From contig NZ_JADDIU010000002.1 in NCBI RefSeq assembly GCF_016464375.1, positions 124,001-188,000 on the forward strand: 64,000 nt of DNA, in the 5' to 3' direction. Below the pieces are notes generated by a model. That model saw nothing but the letters and a program-made list of their open reading frames with translations, made no database searches and was not told where the DNA came from. The position numbers were made by a program, and so were the translations under genes. This DNA is from Bacillus renqingensis. Lineage in GTDB: Bacteria; Bacillota; Bacilli; Bacillales; Cytobacillaceae. Positions 7,749-16,002 of the stretch are shown here, piece by piece; positions within the stretch are counted from its first letter, which is position 1; each line of letters starts with the position of its first letter.

Positions 7749-8327
7749 ATGAAAATTAGATTGGCAGTTATTTTTTTAGCCATTAGTACGCTGCTTTTGT
7801 CTTCTTGTGGAAAAAAGGAAATCAAAGATGCTGTAGATTGGCCTGTTAAGGACTTTACGGCAACCACACAAGCAAACAAGCCTTTTGGACTGAAAAACGT
7901 AAAAGGAAAGGTATGGATATCCGATTTTATTTTTACAAGTTGTGTAGACGTTTGTCCACCGATGACATCTAATATGGCGAAATTGCAAAAGAGGGTCAAG
8001 GATGAGGGCTTGAAAAATGTAGAATTTGTCTCCTTTAGTGTCGATCCGACAGTGGATTCTCCAGATATTCTATCCCGTTATGCCAAGCAATTTCCGGCTG
8101 ATCTAAACAATTGGACCTTTTTAACAGGATACTCCCAAGAGTTTATTGAGAAATTTGCTGCTAAAACGTTCAAAACATTTGTAAAAAAACCGGAAGAAGG
8201 CAACCAGGTAGTACATCAAACCTTTATTTATTTAGTAGATCAGGAAGGTCATATTAAAAAATCCTATAACGGCTTTAAAGATGTTCCGTTTGATGAAATT
8301 ATTCATGATATCAAAGCGTTACAATAG
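7749..8327 (+). CDS. ypmQ: SCO1/SenC family copper-thioredoxin lipoprotein
   Basis: 192 residues from the ATG at 7749 with GGTGAGA before it; an upstream extension of the frame lacks a start signal. Lipoprotein signal with LLSSC (Cys20). SCO proteins deliver copper to the CuA site of cytochrome c oxidase. Seen: TSCVDVCP (Cys65, Cys69 of CxxxC), VSFSVDP and the third copper ligand His156 in VVHQTF. Followed at once by a terminator hairpin. In B. subtilis the SCO protein YpmQ has the same neighbours ypmP and ypmR. Confidence 0.93.
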   Translation: MKIRLAVIFLAISTLLLSSCGKKEIKDAVDWPVKDFTATTQANKPFGLKNVKGKVWISDFIFTSCVDVCPPMTSNMAKLQKRVKDEGLKNVEFVSFSVDPTVDSPDILSRYAKQFPADLNNWTFLTGYSQEFIEKFAAKTFKTFVKKPEEGNQVVHQTFIYLVDQEGHIKKSYNGFKDVPFDEIIHDIKALQ

Positions 8328-8351
8328 ACCATTTAACGGGTCTATTTTTAT
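8323..8351 (+). terminator. Terminator after ypmQ
   Basis: AATAGACC / GGGTCTATT stem with T-rich tail (TTTTTATTG); overlaps the stop codon. Confidence 0.75.
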
Positions 8352-8438
8352 TGTCAAGAATAGGATATAGCATAGAATTGTTTTGAATGATTCGTGTCAT
8401 GTTATAATAAGAATAGTTCAGAAAGCAGGTGAATCAAA

Positions 8439-9263
8439 ATGAAAAAAATCTTCACCTCTCTCACTCTCTCGCTGTTTATCTTGGTCTCCTGCAGTCAAAC
8501 GAACCAAACAGTATTGCATTTGGAAAAGAAGACTGCTGTCCATACTTTTCAACCAGTTCCTAAAGAACTTCCGCTGCGAAAGTTAACGGTGTTATCAGTC
8601 GGTGATTCCTTAACGCAAGGTGTTGGTGATAGTACCGGTCAAGGTGGTTACCTGCCATACTTACAAACCATGCTGAAAAAGAATAAAGGAATTAAAGAAG
8701 TCTCTATCCATAATTATGGAGTCAAAGGCAACCGTACAACACAGCTGCTTAAAAGATTAAAATCACCTGAAATGAAGCCTATGTTGCAGAAAGCGGATCT
8801 AGTCATTCTAACCATCGGCGGTAACGATATTATGAAGGTCGTGCGCGACCATTTCGATAATTTAAAGCTCTCCGACTTTATGACTGAAAAAGAAATGTAT
8901 CGAAACCATTTAACACAAATTATGGAGACAATCGTCGAGCAAAATCCAAATACCGCCATTGTGTTAGTCGGGATGTATAATCCTTTCTCGAAATGGTTTT
9001 CTGATATTAAAGAAATGGATGACATTGTTTCGGAATGGAATAAGGCAGGACAATCGGTGGTCGTCAAATATCCAAATGCGTACTTCGTAGAGATCGACGA
9101 CATTTTTCTAAACACAAACGAAGACCTTTTATATACTGATCATTTCCATCCGAATGACAAAGGTTATAAGCTAATTGCCCAAAGGTTGAATAGGACTCTC
9201 GGAGACAAGGTCATTCCCGACATCGAGAAAAAAACGTTAATGGTAAGTACAGAGGAGAATTAA
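8439..9263 (+). CDS. ypmR: SGNH/GDSL-type lipase-esterase lipoprotein
   Basis: 274 residues. Lipoprotein signal ending LVSC (Cys18), so membrane-anchored outside the cell. Seen: block I VLSVGDSLTQG with catalytic Ser57, block III TIGGNDIM, and block V TDHFHPNDKGY with catalytic Asp/His. Start ATG 8 bases after AGCAGGTG. B. subtilis YpmR is the recalled orthologue, with the same downstream gene ypmS seven bases away. Physiological ester substrate unknown. Confidence 0.9.
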   Translation: MKKIFTSLTLSLFILVSCSQTNQTVLHLEKKTAVHTFQPVPKELPLRKLTVLSVGDSLTQGVGDSTGQGGYLPYLQTMLKKNKGIKEVSIHNYGVKGNRTTQLLKRLKSPEMKPMLQKADLVILTIGGNDIMKVVRDHFDNLKLSDFMTEKEMYRNHLTQIMETIVEQNPNTAIVLVGMYNPFSKWFSDIKEMDDIVSEWNKAGQSVVVKYPNAYFVEIDDIFLNTNEDLLYTDHFHPNDKGYKLIAQRLNRTLGDKVIPDIEKKTLMVSTEEN

Positions 9264-9270
9264 AATTTTT

Positions 9271-9849
9271 ATGAAAAACAAATGGAAAATAGGATTCCTT
9301 ATTTTACTGGGAATCAACCTTTTGGTCGCTATTATTATATTATCACTCGTCATAATGCCATCTGAAGACATTGAGCAAAAGTTCACGAATCAACCGAAAG
9401 ACGAACATGTTTCCTTTCATGTAAAATCCAATCGGTATGATTTGAATAAACTGATTAATCATTATTTGAAGGAAGAGGCAGCAGATTCTCCAATCGATTA
9501 TCGTGTCTTATTGGCAGATGAAGTGGAGTTATATGGAAAGATTCCTGTTTTTAGCGAAGAAATCAATATGAAATTAACATTTGAACCAAAGGCACTTAAA
9601 AATGGTGATTTAGTATTGAGGCAAAAGTCGATGTCACTCGGCGAGCTGCCGTTGCCCATTTCCTATGTTTTAAAGTTTATTGAGGAAAACTATAAGCTGC
9701 CTAAAGGAGTCATTATTAGACCAAACGACAAGCTCGTCTATATCAGCATGCAGCAACTAAAGCTAAAAAGTGACTTGAAAATAAAAGCAGACACATTTGA
9801 TTTAAAAAATGATCATATCGCCTTCACCATTTTAGTCCCAGTAAAATAG
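9271..9849 (+). CDS. ypmS: YpmS family membrane-anchored protein (DUF2140)
   Basis: 192 residues: an N-terminal membrane anchor (about 6-29, FLILLGINLLVAIIILSLVIMP), then an extracytoplasmic beta-rich domain with YRVLLADEVELYGKIPVFSEEINMKLTFEP, ending LVPVK. ATG at 9271, seven bases after the ypmR stop, and ribosome binding is probably helped by GAGGAG inside the end of ypmR. Likely co-transcribed with ypmR. Function unknown; possibly a partner of the YpmR esterase. Confidence 0.88.
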   Translation: MKNKWKIGFLILLGINLLVAIIILSLVIMPSEDIEQKFTNQPKDEHVSFHVKSNRYDLNKLINHYLKEEAADSPIDYRVLLADEVELYGKIPVFSEEINMKLTFEPKALKNGDLVLRQKSMSLGELPLPISYVLKFIEENYKLPKGVIIRPNDKLVYISMQQLKLKSDLKIKADTFDLKNDHIAFTILVPVK

Positions 9850-9876
9850 GACTCCCTTTATTTGGGCACCTATTTT
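9846..9876 (+). terminator. Terminator after ypmS
   Basis: ATAGG-CTCCC / TTGGGCACCTAT imperfect stem followed by TTTTTTC. Confidence 0.6.
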
Positions 9877-9908
9877 TTCATACACCAGAATTTATATCAT
9901 TTGGCTTC

Positions 9909-10068
9909 GAGAATTGTCCAGCTCCAGCGCCCTAGCGGCTAGTGTCCTTCGCTCTCCGCCCTACGATAAGTCAACATCGGTTCGCGCTTGCGCTCACCGT
10001 GTTTCCTTTATCTCAGTTGGAGCGCTCCAGGCCATACGCCGCTGACCAGGGCGCTTGCGCTTTTCTTA
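9909..10068. repeat. Structured dispersed repeat, copy 1
   Basis: About 160 bp starting GAGAATTGTCCAGCTCCA and ending GCGCTTGCGCTTTTCTTA, both shared with copy 2 at 11525-11715. GC-rich in an AT-rich background. AGCGCCCTAGCGGC near the left end pairs with GCCGCTGACCAGGGCGCT near the right end, so the transcript folds into a long hairpin. I recall similar GTCCAGCTCCAGCGCC...GCGCTTTTCTTA elements scattered through Bacillaceae genomes. Fills the 300-base gap between ypmS and msrA. Confidence 0.75.
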
Positions 10069-10150
10069 AGAAGTACACAAGATTTTATTATGGAGGTAAA
10101 TTGCTATATAATCATCATAAAGATGAATTCTTCAAGAATGGGGTGTGGAA

Positions 10151-10690
10151 GTGGATAAACATAATAAAGTAGCAACATTTGCCGGCGGCTGTTTTTGGTG
10201 TATGGTAAAGCCGTTCGATGAACAGCCAGGGATAAAATCGGTTGTATCCGGCTATACGGGCGGCACCACCGAAAATCCGACCTATCAACAAGTCTGCTCC
10301 GGCACAACAGGACATTATGAGGCCGTACAAATTACATTTGATCCGGAAATTTTCCCTTATGAAAAACTACTGGAATTATACTGGCAGCAGATCGACCCAA
10401 CGGATCCCGGAGGACAATTTTATGACCGCGGCCAATCGTATCAAACAGCGATTTTTTATCATGATGAACAGCAAAAGAAATTGGCCGAGAAATCGAGGCA
10501 AGCCTTACAGGAGAGCGGCAAATTTAATAAGCCAATCGTGACACCAATCCTGCCGGCAAAACCATTCTATCCAGCTGAGGAATATCACCAGCATTACTAT
10601 AAGAAGAATCCGGCCCATTATGAAAGCTATCATATTGGCTCAGGGAGAAAGGGTTTTATCGAGGCGCATTGGAGTGATTTGAAACAATGA
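10151..10690 (+). CDS. msrA: Peptide methionine-S-sulfoxide reductase MsrA
   Basis: 179 residues from the GTG at 10151, which matches the usual N-terminus (seven residues before [10 protein letters not shown]); a GTG at 10145 is an alternative. Repairs the S epimer of methionine sulfoxide in proteins. Seen: GGCFWC with catalytic Cys14, [42 protein letters not shown] and [12 protein letters not shown]. The weak, GGGGTG-type ribosome binding site is unremarkable. Overlaps msrB by four bases (ATGA). Confidence 0.95.
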   Translation: MDKHNKVATFAGGCFWCMVKPFDEQPGIKSVVSGYTGGTTENPTYQQVCSGTTGHYEAVQITFDPEIFPYEKLLELYWQQIDPTDPGGQFYDRGQSYQTAIFYHDEQQKKLAEKSRQALQESGKFNKPIVTPILPAKPFYPAEEYHQHYYKKNPAHYESYHIGSGRKGFIEAHWSDLKQ

Positions 10691-11127
10691 CAAAAAAAGA
10701 TACCGAGCAATTGAAAAAGGATTTAACGGAAATGCAGTTTGCTGTAACGCAAAATAATGCTACAGAACCGCCATTCCAAAATGAGTATTGGAATGAAACA
10801 AGAGACGGAATTTATGTTGATCTTATTTCTGGCAAGCCGTTATTTAGTTCGCTTGATAAATTCGATGCCGGCTGCGGCTGGCCAAGTTTTACAAAGCCGA
10901 TTGAAGAAGAAGAAATGTTGGAAAAGGCTGATTACAGCCATTTTATGGTTCGTACCGAAGTAAGAAGTAAATCCTCAGACTCGCATTTAGGGCATGTCTT
11001 TAATGATGGCCCAGGAGAATCCGGCTTACGTTATTGCATTAACTCTGCTGCATTAAGGTTTATTCCGAAAGAGGATCTCGAAAAAGAAGGATATGGGCAA
11101 TTTACCAAATTATTTACCGGAAATTAA
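10687..11127 (+). CDS. msrB: Peptide methionine-R-sulfoxide reductase MsrB (zinc-less type)
   Basis: 146 residues. Reduces the R epimer, complementing MsrA encoded by the overlapping gene upstream. Seen: [39 protein letters not shown] and [13 protein letters not shown] with the catalytic Cys. The two CxxC zinc motifs of E. coli MsrB are replaced here by DLIS and SKSSD, so it is the zinc-free form, as I recall for B. subtilis too. Confidence 0.96.
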   Translation: MTKKDTEQLKKDLTEMQFAVTQNNATEPPFQNEYWNETRDGIYVDLISGKPLFSSLDKFDAGCGWPSFTKPIEEEEMLEKADYSHFMVRTEVRSKSSDSHLGHVFNDGPGESGLRYCINSAALRFIPKEDLEKEGYGQFTKLFTGN

Positions 11128-11152
11128 AAGACCGCAGCGTGCGGTCTTTTCG
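11126..11152 (+). terminator. Terminator after msrAB
   Basis: AAAAGACCGCA / TGCGGTCTTTT perfect 11-pair hairpin with a GCG loop. Confidence 0.88.
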
Positions 11153-11205
11153 TTTTGCTAAATCTCTATCAGATTTGTCGTTTAAAAAATATAGGCTGAT
11201 GCACA

Positions 11206-11234
11206 TACAGGTCAAGCACCTACTACATAAAGTA
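11206..11234 (+). promoter_or_regulatory. Candidate sigma-K promoter of the YjcZ-like gene
   Basis: TACA at 11206-11209, a 16-base spacer and CATAAAGTA at 11226-11234, which fits the sigma-K -10 consensus CATANNNTA exactly. It lies 40 bases before the gene's start. Confidence 0.5.
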
Positions 11235-11273
11235 ACAGGGAAAAGATACAAATTTTTAGAGGAGTGAATGCAA

Positions 11274-11450
11274 ATGTATGGAGGATTTGGTGGATACGGA
11301 GGTTATGGATTTGATGGCGGCTGCGGCTATCCGGCAGCAGGAGGCTATGGCTACGGTGGTGGCGGTTTTGGTTTCGGGTTTGGCGGTTTCGCGTTAATCG
11401 TTGTATTGTTTATTCTGTTAATCATCATTGGCGCAAGCTGGGCCTACTAA
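11274..11450 (+). CDS. YjcZ-family small sporulation protein
   Basis: 58 residues from the ATG at 11274 (AGAGGAG nine bases before; the in-frame ATG at 11268 is too close). A Gly/Tyr-rich N-terminal half of GGY and GGF repeats is followed by [20 protein letters not shown], the hydrophobic C-terminal segment that defines the tiny YjcZ/TIGR01732-type Bacillus proteins. Members are associated with sporulation, and the sigma-K-like promoter upstream agrees. Likely a coat or outer-forespore-membrane component. Followed by a strong terminator. Confidence 0.88.
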   Translation: MYGGFGGYGGYGFDGGCGYPAAGGYGYGGGGFGFGFGGFALIVVLFILLIIIGASWAY

Positions 11451-11460
11451 AAGGCAAATG

Positions 11461-11492
11461 AAAGGCTGACTCTTTATGGAGTCAGCCGTTTT
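11461..11492 (+). terminator. Terminator after the YjcZ-like gene
   Basis: GGCTGACTC / GAGTCAGCC hairpin followed by GTTTTCTTT. Confidence 0.85.
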
Positions 11493-11524
11493 CTTTATGA
11501 GATAAGTATAAAATTTTCGACTTT

Positions 11525-11715
11525 GAGAATTGTCCAGCTCCACAAGGAAGGCTTCGGCAGCATCAGCATCGCACGAAGGAAAAGCGAAAGCTTTTTCGAG
11601 GAGGCGCCAGCGGCTCGAGGTCACAAGCCAATCCGTCAAGAAGGCTAAAGAACAGCCTTCTCGCCGGCTCGTCTTGTGCTTGTCGCCGCTAGGCGGGCGC
11701 CTTGCGCTTTTCTTA
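11525..11715. repeat. Structured dispersed repeat, copy 2
   Basis: About 191 bp with the same 18-base left end (GAGAATTGTCCAGCTCCA) and right end (TTGCGCTTTTCTTA) as copy 1 but a diverged, longer middle. GGCGCCAGCGGC pairs with GCCGCTAGGCGGGCGCC, and CACAAGCC with GGCTCGTCTTGTG, giving a long branched hairpin. Its terminal TTA is the complement of the stop codon of the potassium-channel gene at 11713. Small reading frames inside it are shadows. Confidence 0.75.
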
Positions 11716-13074
11716 TCCAATAATAACCTTTTCTTTCGGGTAGTGAATTTTTTCGCTGCTGCCTTTTCCCCTTAGCATTAACAAGCAGGTTACGATCCCA
11801 ACCCTTCCGATAAACATTAAGATAATGATTAACACTTTTCCAAATGTTGAGAGGTTCGGTGTTAAGCCCAAGGATAAGCCGTTTGTTCCAAATGCAGAGG
11901 TAACCTCAAATATAACCTCAATCATCGTCCCGTTCTCGGTAATGGAAAGGATTAAAATGGATATTAAACATAAAAAGGCACCAGTAGTTAGAACAATAAA
12001 CGACTTTAATACATCATCGCTTTTCAATTCGCGCTTAAAAATCTTGATAGCCCCTTTTCCTTGTGCATAAAAGACGATTGCCAAGATGACGATTGCAAAG
12101 GTCGTTGTCCGAATTCCCCCGCTGGCACTGCTTGGTGATCCGCCAATGAACATGAGGATCGACATGAACAGCTGATTACTTGGAGTGAATTCATTGATAT
12201 CGGTTGTCGCAAGTCCGGCACTTTTTGAGGTGACCGAATGGAATAAGGAATAAAATACGGAATCAAACCAGTCCTTATCGATAAAAAAATGACGACTATC
12301 TAATAGATAAATAAAAACGGCTCCCAGTAAAGTTATGATAATAAAGGTTAAAGTAGTCAACTTCGTAAATAAAGTAAAACGAAATTTTTTCTTACTCTTA
12401 TAGGTGGTCAAGAATTCATACACCTCAACAATGACCGGAAAACCAATGGCTCCAAAGATGATCAATAACATAACTATCGTTTGAACAAAGTAGTTATTAT
12501 GAAACGGAATCAGTGATTCTCCGGTTATATCAAAGCCTGCGTTTGTCACAGCACTGATAGCAGCAAAAAACCCATGTTTAAACGCAGTATAGGCGCTGCT
12601 GTAGTATTTGAGGAAGCAGAGACCCAAAATAATTCCCCCGATGATCTCAATCGATATAAAAATGACAAAAATCCGTTTTGCCAGATGGACCAATCCTGAA
12701 AGGTTGGATTGATTCTGATCAATCATGATTAACTGTCTCTCTTTTAACCCTACTTTTTTCCCAAGCATCACCCAGAGGAAGGTACTTAAAGACATCACTC
12801 CCAGCCCGCCTAATTGGAGAATTAAACAGAGCAGGAAAATACCAAAATTGTTAAACGTATCTTTGATAGAAATCACGCTTAAACCAGTGACACTCACAGC
12901 GCTCGCAGAAGTAAACATGGCATCAATAAAGCTTAACTCGGCATTAGGACGAAGCGCAAATGGTATTTTAAGTAAAAGGGTAGAAACAATTAGGGCCGAT
13001 AAGTAAAAAATTACAATCAATTGAAAGGCTGATAGTTCTTTTGATTTCATTTGAATCTTTTTAATCGTACTCAT
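11713..13074 (-). CDS. Ktr-type potassium uptake channel subunit (KtrB/KtrD)
   Basis: 453 residues from the ATG at 13074; the in-frame ATG at 13086 directly abuts the AAGGA. Membrane subunit of a Na+-dependent K+ transporter. Seen: the four pore-loop repeats of the Trk/Ktr/HKT family, with selectivity Gly in SAVSVTGLSV, TNAGFDITG, TSKSAGLATTD and TSAFGTNGLS, about eight membrane segments and the conserved C-terminal Arg in LMFIGRVGIVT. No ktrA/ktrC regulator is adjacent, which suggests the KtrD type whose partner is elsewhere. The stop codon lies in a dispersed repeat. Confidence 0.92.
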   Translation of the reverse strand: MSTIKKIQMKSKELSAFQLIVIFYLSALIVSTLLLKIPFALRPNAELSFIDAMFTSASAVSVTGLSVISIKDTFNNFGIFLLCLILQLGGLGVMSLSTFLWVMLGKKVGLKERQLIMIDQNQSNLSGLVHLAKRIFVIFISIEIIGGIILGLCFLKYYSSAYTAFKHGFFAAISAVTNAGFDITGESLIPFHNNYFVQTIVMLLIIFGAIGFPVIVEVYEFLTTYKSKKKFRFTLFTKLTTLTFIIITLLGAVFIYLLDSRHFFIDKDWFDSVFYSLFHSVTSKSAGLATTDINEFTPSNQLFMSILMFIGGSPSSASGGIRTTTFAIVILAIVFYAQGKGAIKIFKRELKSDDVLKSFIVLTTGAFLCLISILILSITENGTMIEVIFEVTSAFGTNGLSLGLTPNLSTFGKVLIIILMFIGRVGIVTCLLMLRGKGSSEKIHYPKEKVIIG

Positions 13075-13287
13075 GTCATTATTCATTCCTTATGTCATCT
13101 AAGTGTTATTCTATAATACCACAGGTGAAAGTAAAAGATTGGTTATCGCTTTTCAACATAAAAATTTCTAGACCAGACAGCAGGCACGAACTTTGGTGGC
13201 TGTTTTTTCGATGTAAAGAAGAAAGAAATAAAAAAATGAAACATACAATTTCAATAAGGTCTTATTTAAAAAGGATGTGAGGAGCCT

Positions 13288-14646
13288 GTGAAACGTTCTT
13301 TTTTAATCAAACCAATCTTGGATGAGGTGTATCCCGTCATTGATTATGGCAAAGGTGTCTACTTGTTTGATAAGGATGGAAAAAAATATTTGGATGCAGC
13401 TTCCGGAGCGGTTACGGCAAACATCGGTCATGGAGTAACTGAAATTATCGAAGCGATGAATGAACAGGCAAAGAAGGTTTCCTTTGTGTACCGTTCACAA
13501 TTTACCAGTGAAACGGCTGAGAAATTAGCCGAGAAAATAGCAAAGCTGACACCGGGGGATCTTAATTGGAGCTTTTTTGTGAACAGTGGCTCAGAAGCAA
13601 CGGAGACAGCGATGAAAATAGCGATTCAATATTGGCAAGAAAAGGGGATTTACACAAAGACGAAAGTGTTATCCAGGTGGGTCAGTTATCATGGAATTAC
13701 GTTGGGAGCGCTTTCGATGTCTGGGCATACCTTAAGAAGAGAACGCTTTGTTCCACTCTTGGAGGATTTCCCTGTCGTTAACCCGCCTTATTGCTATCGC
13801 TGTCCTTATAATCTTGAGGCACCCGCCTGCCACTATGCCTGTGCCCTAGAGCTGGAAACAGCCATTCATAGGATTGGCGCAAATAAGATTGCCGCTTTCA
13901 TCGCAGAACCGATCATTGGGGCAGCAGGAGGGGCGATTGCACCGCCAGATGATTATTTTAAAGTTGTCAAGAATATTTGTGAAACTCATGACATTCTCTT
14001 TATTGCCGATGAGGTGATGACTGGTTCAGGAAGGACTGGAACGATGCTTGCCAGCGAGCATTGGGGGATCACCCCGGATATTGTCACATTAGGAAAAGGG
14101 ATGGGCGCTGGGTATACAGCCATTGCCGCAGCCGTTGCCAGTGAAAAAGTGATGGAACCAATTTTGGCCGGCTCAAAATCAGTGATGAGCGGACATACAT
14201 TAAGTGCCAACCCCCAATCATGTGCCATTGCCTTAGCAGTTCTCGAATACTTAGAGAACAAGAAGATTATGAGTGAAGTAGAATCTAAGGGGGATTATCT
14301 AAAAGGCTTGCTCGAAAAACTGAAGGAACCATTTTTCTTTATTGGCGATGTCCGTGGCAAAGGATTGATGCTTGGAATAGAATTTGTCGCCGATCGTCTC
14401 ACGAAAACACCTTTCCCGCGAACCGCGATGATAACAGAAAAAATAGTAACGTTGGCAAAGGAAAAAGGGCTGATCGTTTACCCGGCAGGTGCCGGTATGG
14501 ATGGTGTCAATGGCGACTCGATTATCATTGCACCGCCGTTAACTATTACAAAAAAGGAGATAGATGAATTAATTGTTTTATTAAATGTTACATTAACTTC
14601 CTTTGCAAATGATCTTGAGTGGATAGCTGGTGAGAGCAATGAATAA
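13288..14646 (+). CDS. yodT: Class III aminotransferase of the kam/yod locus
   Basis: 452 residues, PLP-dependent fold type I. Seen: YLDAASGAVTANIGH, VNSGSEATETAMKIA, SYHGITLGALSMSG, FIADEVMTGSGRTG and the PLP Lys in DIVTLGKGMGAGY, all typical of class III omega-aminotransferases. A Cys-rich insert (YCYRCPYNLEAPACHYACA) could bind a metal. GTG start with TGAGGAG three bases before. First gene of the run yodT-yodS-yodR-yodQ-ablB, overlapping the next gene by eight bases. Probably transaminates an intermediate derived from beta-lysine or its acetylated form; exact substrate unknown. Confidence 0.88.
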   Translation: MKRSFLIKPILDEVYPVIDYGKGVYLFDKDGKKYLDAASGAVTANIGHGVTEIIEAMNEQAKKVSFVYRSQFTSETAEKLAEKIAKLTPGDLNWSFFVNSGSEATETAMKIAIQYWQEKGIYTKTKVLSRWVSYHGITLGALSMSGHTLRRERFVPLLEDFPVVNPPYCYRCPYNLEAPACHYACALELETAIHRIGANKIAAFIAEPIIGAAGGAIAPPDDYFKVVKNICETHDILFIADEVMTGSGRTGTMLASEHWGITPDIVTLGKGMGAGYTAIAAAVASEKVMEPILAGSKSVMSGHTLSANPQSCAIALAVLEYLENKKIMSEVESKGDYLKGLLEKLKEPFFFIGDVRGKGLMLGIEFVADRLTKTPFPRTAMITEKIVTLAKEKGLIVYPAGAGMDGVNGDSIIIAPPLTITKKEIDELIVLLNVTLTSFANDLEWIAGESNE

Positions 14647-15331
14647 TGTATTTGGGAAAATTACCACGTTAGAGAACGTGTTGGGGTTTTTTCATGATGG
14701 CATGACCTTAATGTTTGGCGGTTTTGGCGGAGTCGGCTCGCCTCCCACGATTATCGATGGGATCCTTGAAAAAGGAGTACGGTGCCTGACACTAATCGGT
14801 AATGATACAGGATTTCCACATATTGGTATTGGTAAACTGGTCAGTCAGGAACGAGCAGCCAAGGTGATTGCCTCTCACATTGGCTCCAATCCTTTTGCAG
14901 GAAAAATGATGCATGATGGAAGGTTGGAGGTCGAATTCTCACCACAAGGGATTTTGGCTGAAAGAATCCGGGCAGGCGGTGTCGGTCTCCCGGCGATTCT
15001 TACAGACATTGGTGTAGACGAGAAAATAGTTGCAAAAGACAAACCCATTTTTTCGCTTAACGGTAAGGAATATCTTGTAGAAACGGCTTTAACAGCAGAA
15101 GTATCCATCATCTATGCCAAAAAAGCGGATGAATATGGGAATTTAATTTACGACAAAAGTGCCCGTAACACCAATCCTCTGGTGGCGATGGCAGGGGAGA
15201 TCACAATTGCCGAGGTAGAGGAAATCGTCCCGCTTGGCAGTCTTGATCCCGAAGAAATCATTACCCCCGGTGTGTTCGTTGATTATGTGATCCCAACGAA
15301 GGGAGTGAATTGGAAATGGGCGTGGGAGTAG
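14639..15331 (+). CDS. yodS: CoA-transferase subunit A (YodS-like)
   Basis: 230 residues from the ATG at 14639. Alpha subunit of a heterodimeric 3-oxoacid CoA-transferase: GMTLMFGGFGGVGSPPTIIDGILEKGV carries the GGFG-x-G-x-P CoA-binding signature, followed by IGSN, EFSPQGILAERIRAGG and ARNTNPLVA. It would activate a keto-acid with a CoA taken from a donor acyl-CoA. Overlaps yodT upstream and the B subunit downstream, so the stoichiometry is translationally coupled. By name I follow the B. subtilis alpha subunit YodS. Confidence 0.88.
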   Translation: MNNVFGKITTLENVLGFFHDGMTLMFGGFGGVGSPPTIIDGILEKGVRCLTLIGNDTGFPHIGIGKLVSQERAAKVIASHIGSNPFAGKMMHDGRLEVEFSPQGILAERIRAGGVGLPAILTDIGVDEKIVAKDKPIFSLNGKEYLVETALTAEVSIIYAKKADEYGNLIYDKSARNTNPLVAMAGEITIAEVEEIVPLGSLDPEEIITPGVFVDYVIPTKGVNWKWAWE

Positions 15332-15981
15332 ATGTCCGCAATAAATTAGCTAAACGGGCGGCAGAAGAAATTCAGCACGGCATGCTTGTCAACTTAGGGA
15401 TCGGCATCCCTTCACTTGTTCCTAACCATTTACCAAAAGAAGTAACGGTTATGTTTCATGCTGAAAATGGGATTACTGGAATGGGTCCAAGTCCAAACAA
15501 AGGGGAGGAGGACGAAAACCTCTGCAATGCCGGCGGATTTCCCGTTACATTAACTACAGGCGGCTCGTATTGTGACAGTGCGGTCGCCTTTGCAATGATT
15601 CGCAGAGGGAGAGTCGATCTTACGATCCTTGGCTCGCTTGAGGTCAGTGCAAAGGGGGACCTTGCCAATTGGATTGTTCCGGGGAAAAAGGTTCCCGGAA
15701 TGGGTGGTGCCATGGAGCTTGCCCAAAAGGCGGAAAAGGTCATTGTGCTAATGAATCATTGTGATAGAAAGGGGAAAGCGAAAATTGTCAAAGAATGTAC
15801 ACTGCCGCTCACTTCCAGCAGTTGTGTCGACCTTATTATCACCGAACTTGGAGTATTTAAGGTAACCGCCCAAGGCTTGGTGCTCACTGAGTTGTTTCCA
15901 CCCTATGACTTGAGCCAAGTAATTGATAAAACCGGATGTGATTTTAAAGTGAGTGAGCAGATACGGAAAATAACTTATTAA
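15316..15981 (+). CDS. yodR: CoA-transferase subunit B (YodR-like)
   Basis: 221 residues from the ATG at 15316, ten bases after AAGGGAG; a TTG at 15310 is possible. Beta subunit of the CoA-transferase: LVNLGIGIPSLVPN and the catalytic Glu in HAENGITGMGPSP (the SENG/AENG motif), followed by GRVDLTILGSLEVSAKGDLANWIVPGK. Overlaps the A subunit by 16 bases. Acts with YodS on a keto-acid produced in lysine/beta-lysine breakdown. Confidence 0.9.
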   Translation: MGVGVDVRNKLAKRAAEEIQHGMLVNLGIGIPSLVPNHLPKEVTVMFHAENGITGMGPSPNKGEEDENLCNAGGFPVTLTTGGSYCDSAVAFAMIRRGRVDLTILGSLEVSAKGDLANWIVPGKKVPGMGGAMELAQKAEKVIVLMNHCDRKGKAKIVKECTLPLTSSSCVDLIITELGVFKVTAQGLVLTELFPPYDLSQVIDKTGCDFKVSEQIRKITY

Positions 15982-16002
15982 TGGCTGTAAGGAGTGGTGT
16001 AA

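Noticed and set aside
9942-10172. Open frame spanning repeat copy 1
   Set aside because: It follows the GC-rich repeat and ends in the msrA start; a repeat shadow rather than a gene.
11418-11775. Open frames on both strands across repeat copy 2
   Set aside because: Low-complexity Arg/Ser-rich translations generated by the structured repeat; no start signals.
13092-13280. 62-residue open frame before yodT
   Set aside because: No ribosome binding site, no recognisable composition, and it lies in the leader of the yodT operon; probably chance.
13087-13287. Second sigma-54 promoter before yodT
   Set aside because: TTGGTGGC and TTGGTTATCGC were examined; neither keeps GG-N10-GC, so the promoter of the yodT run remains unidentified.
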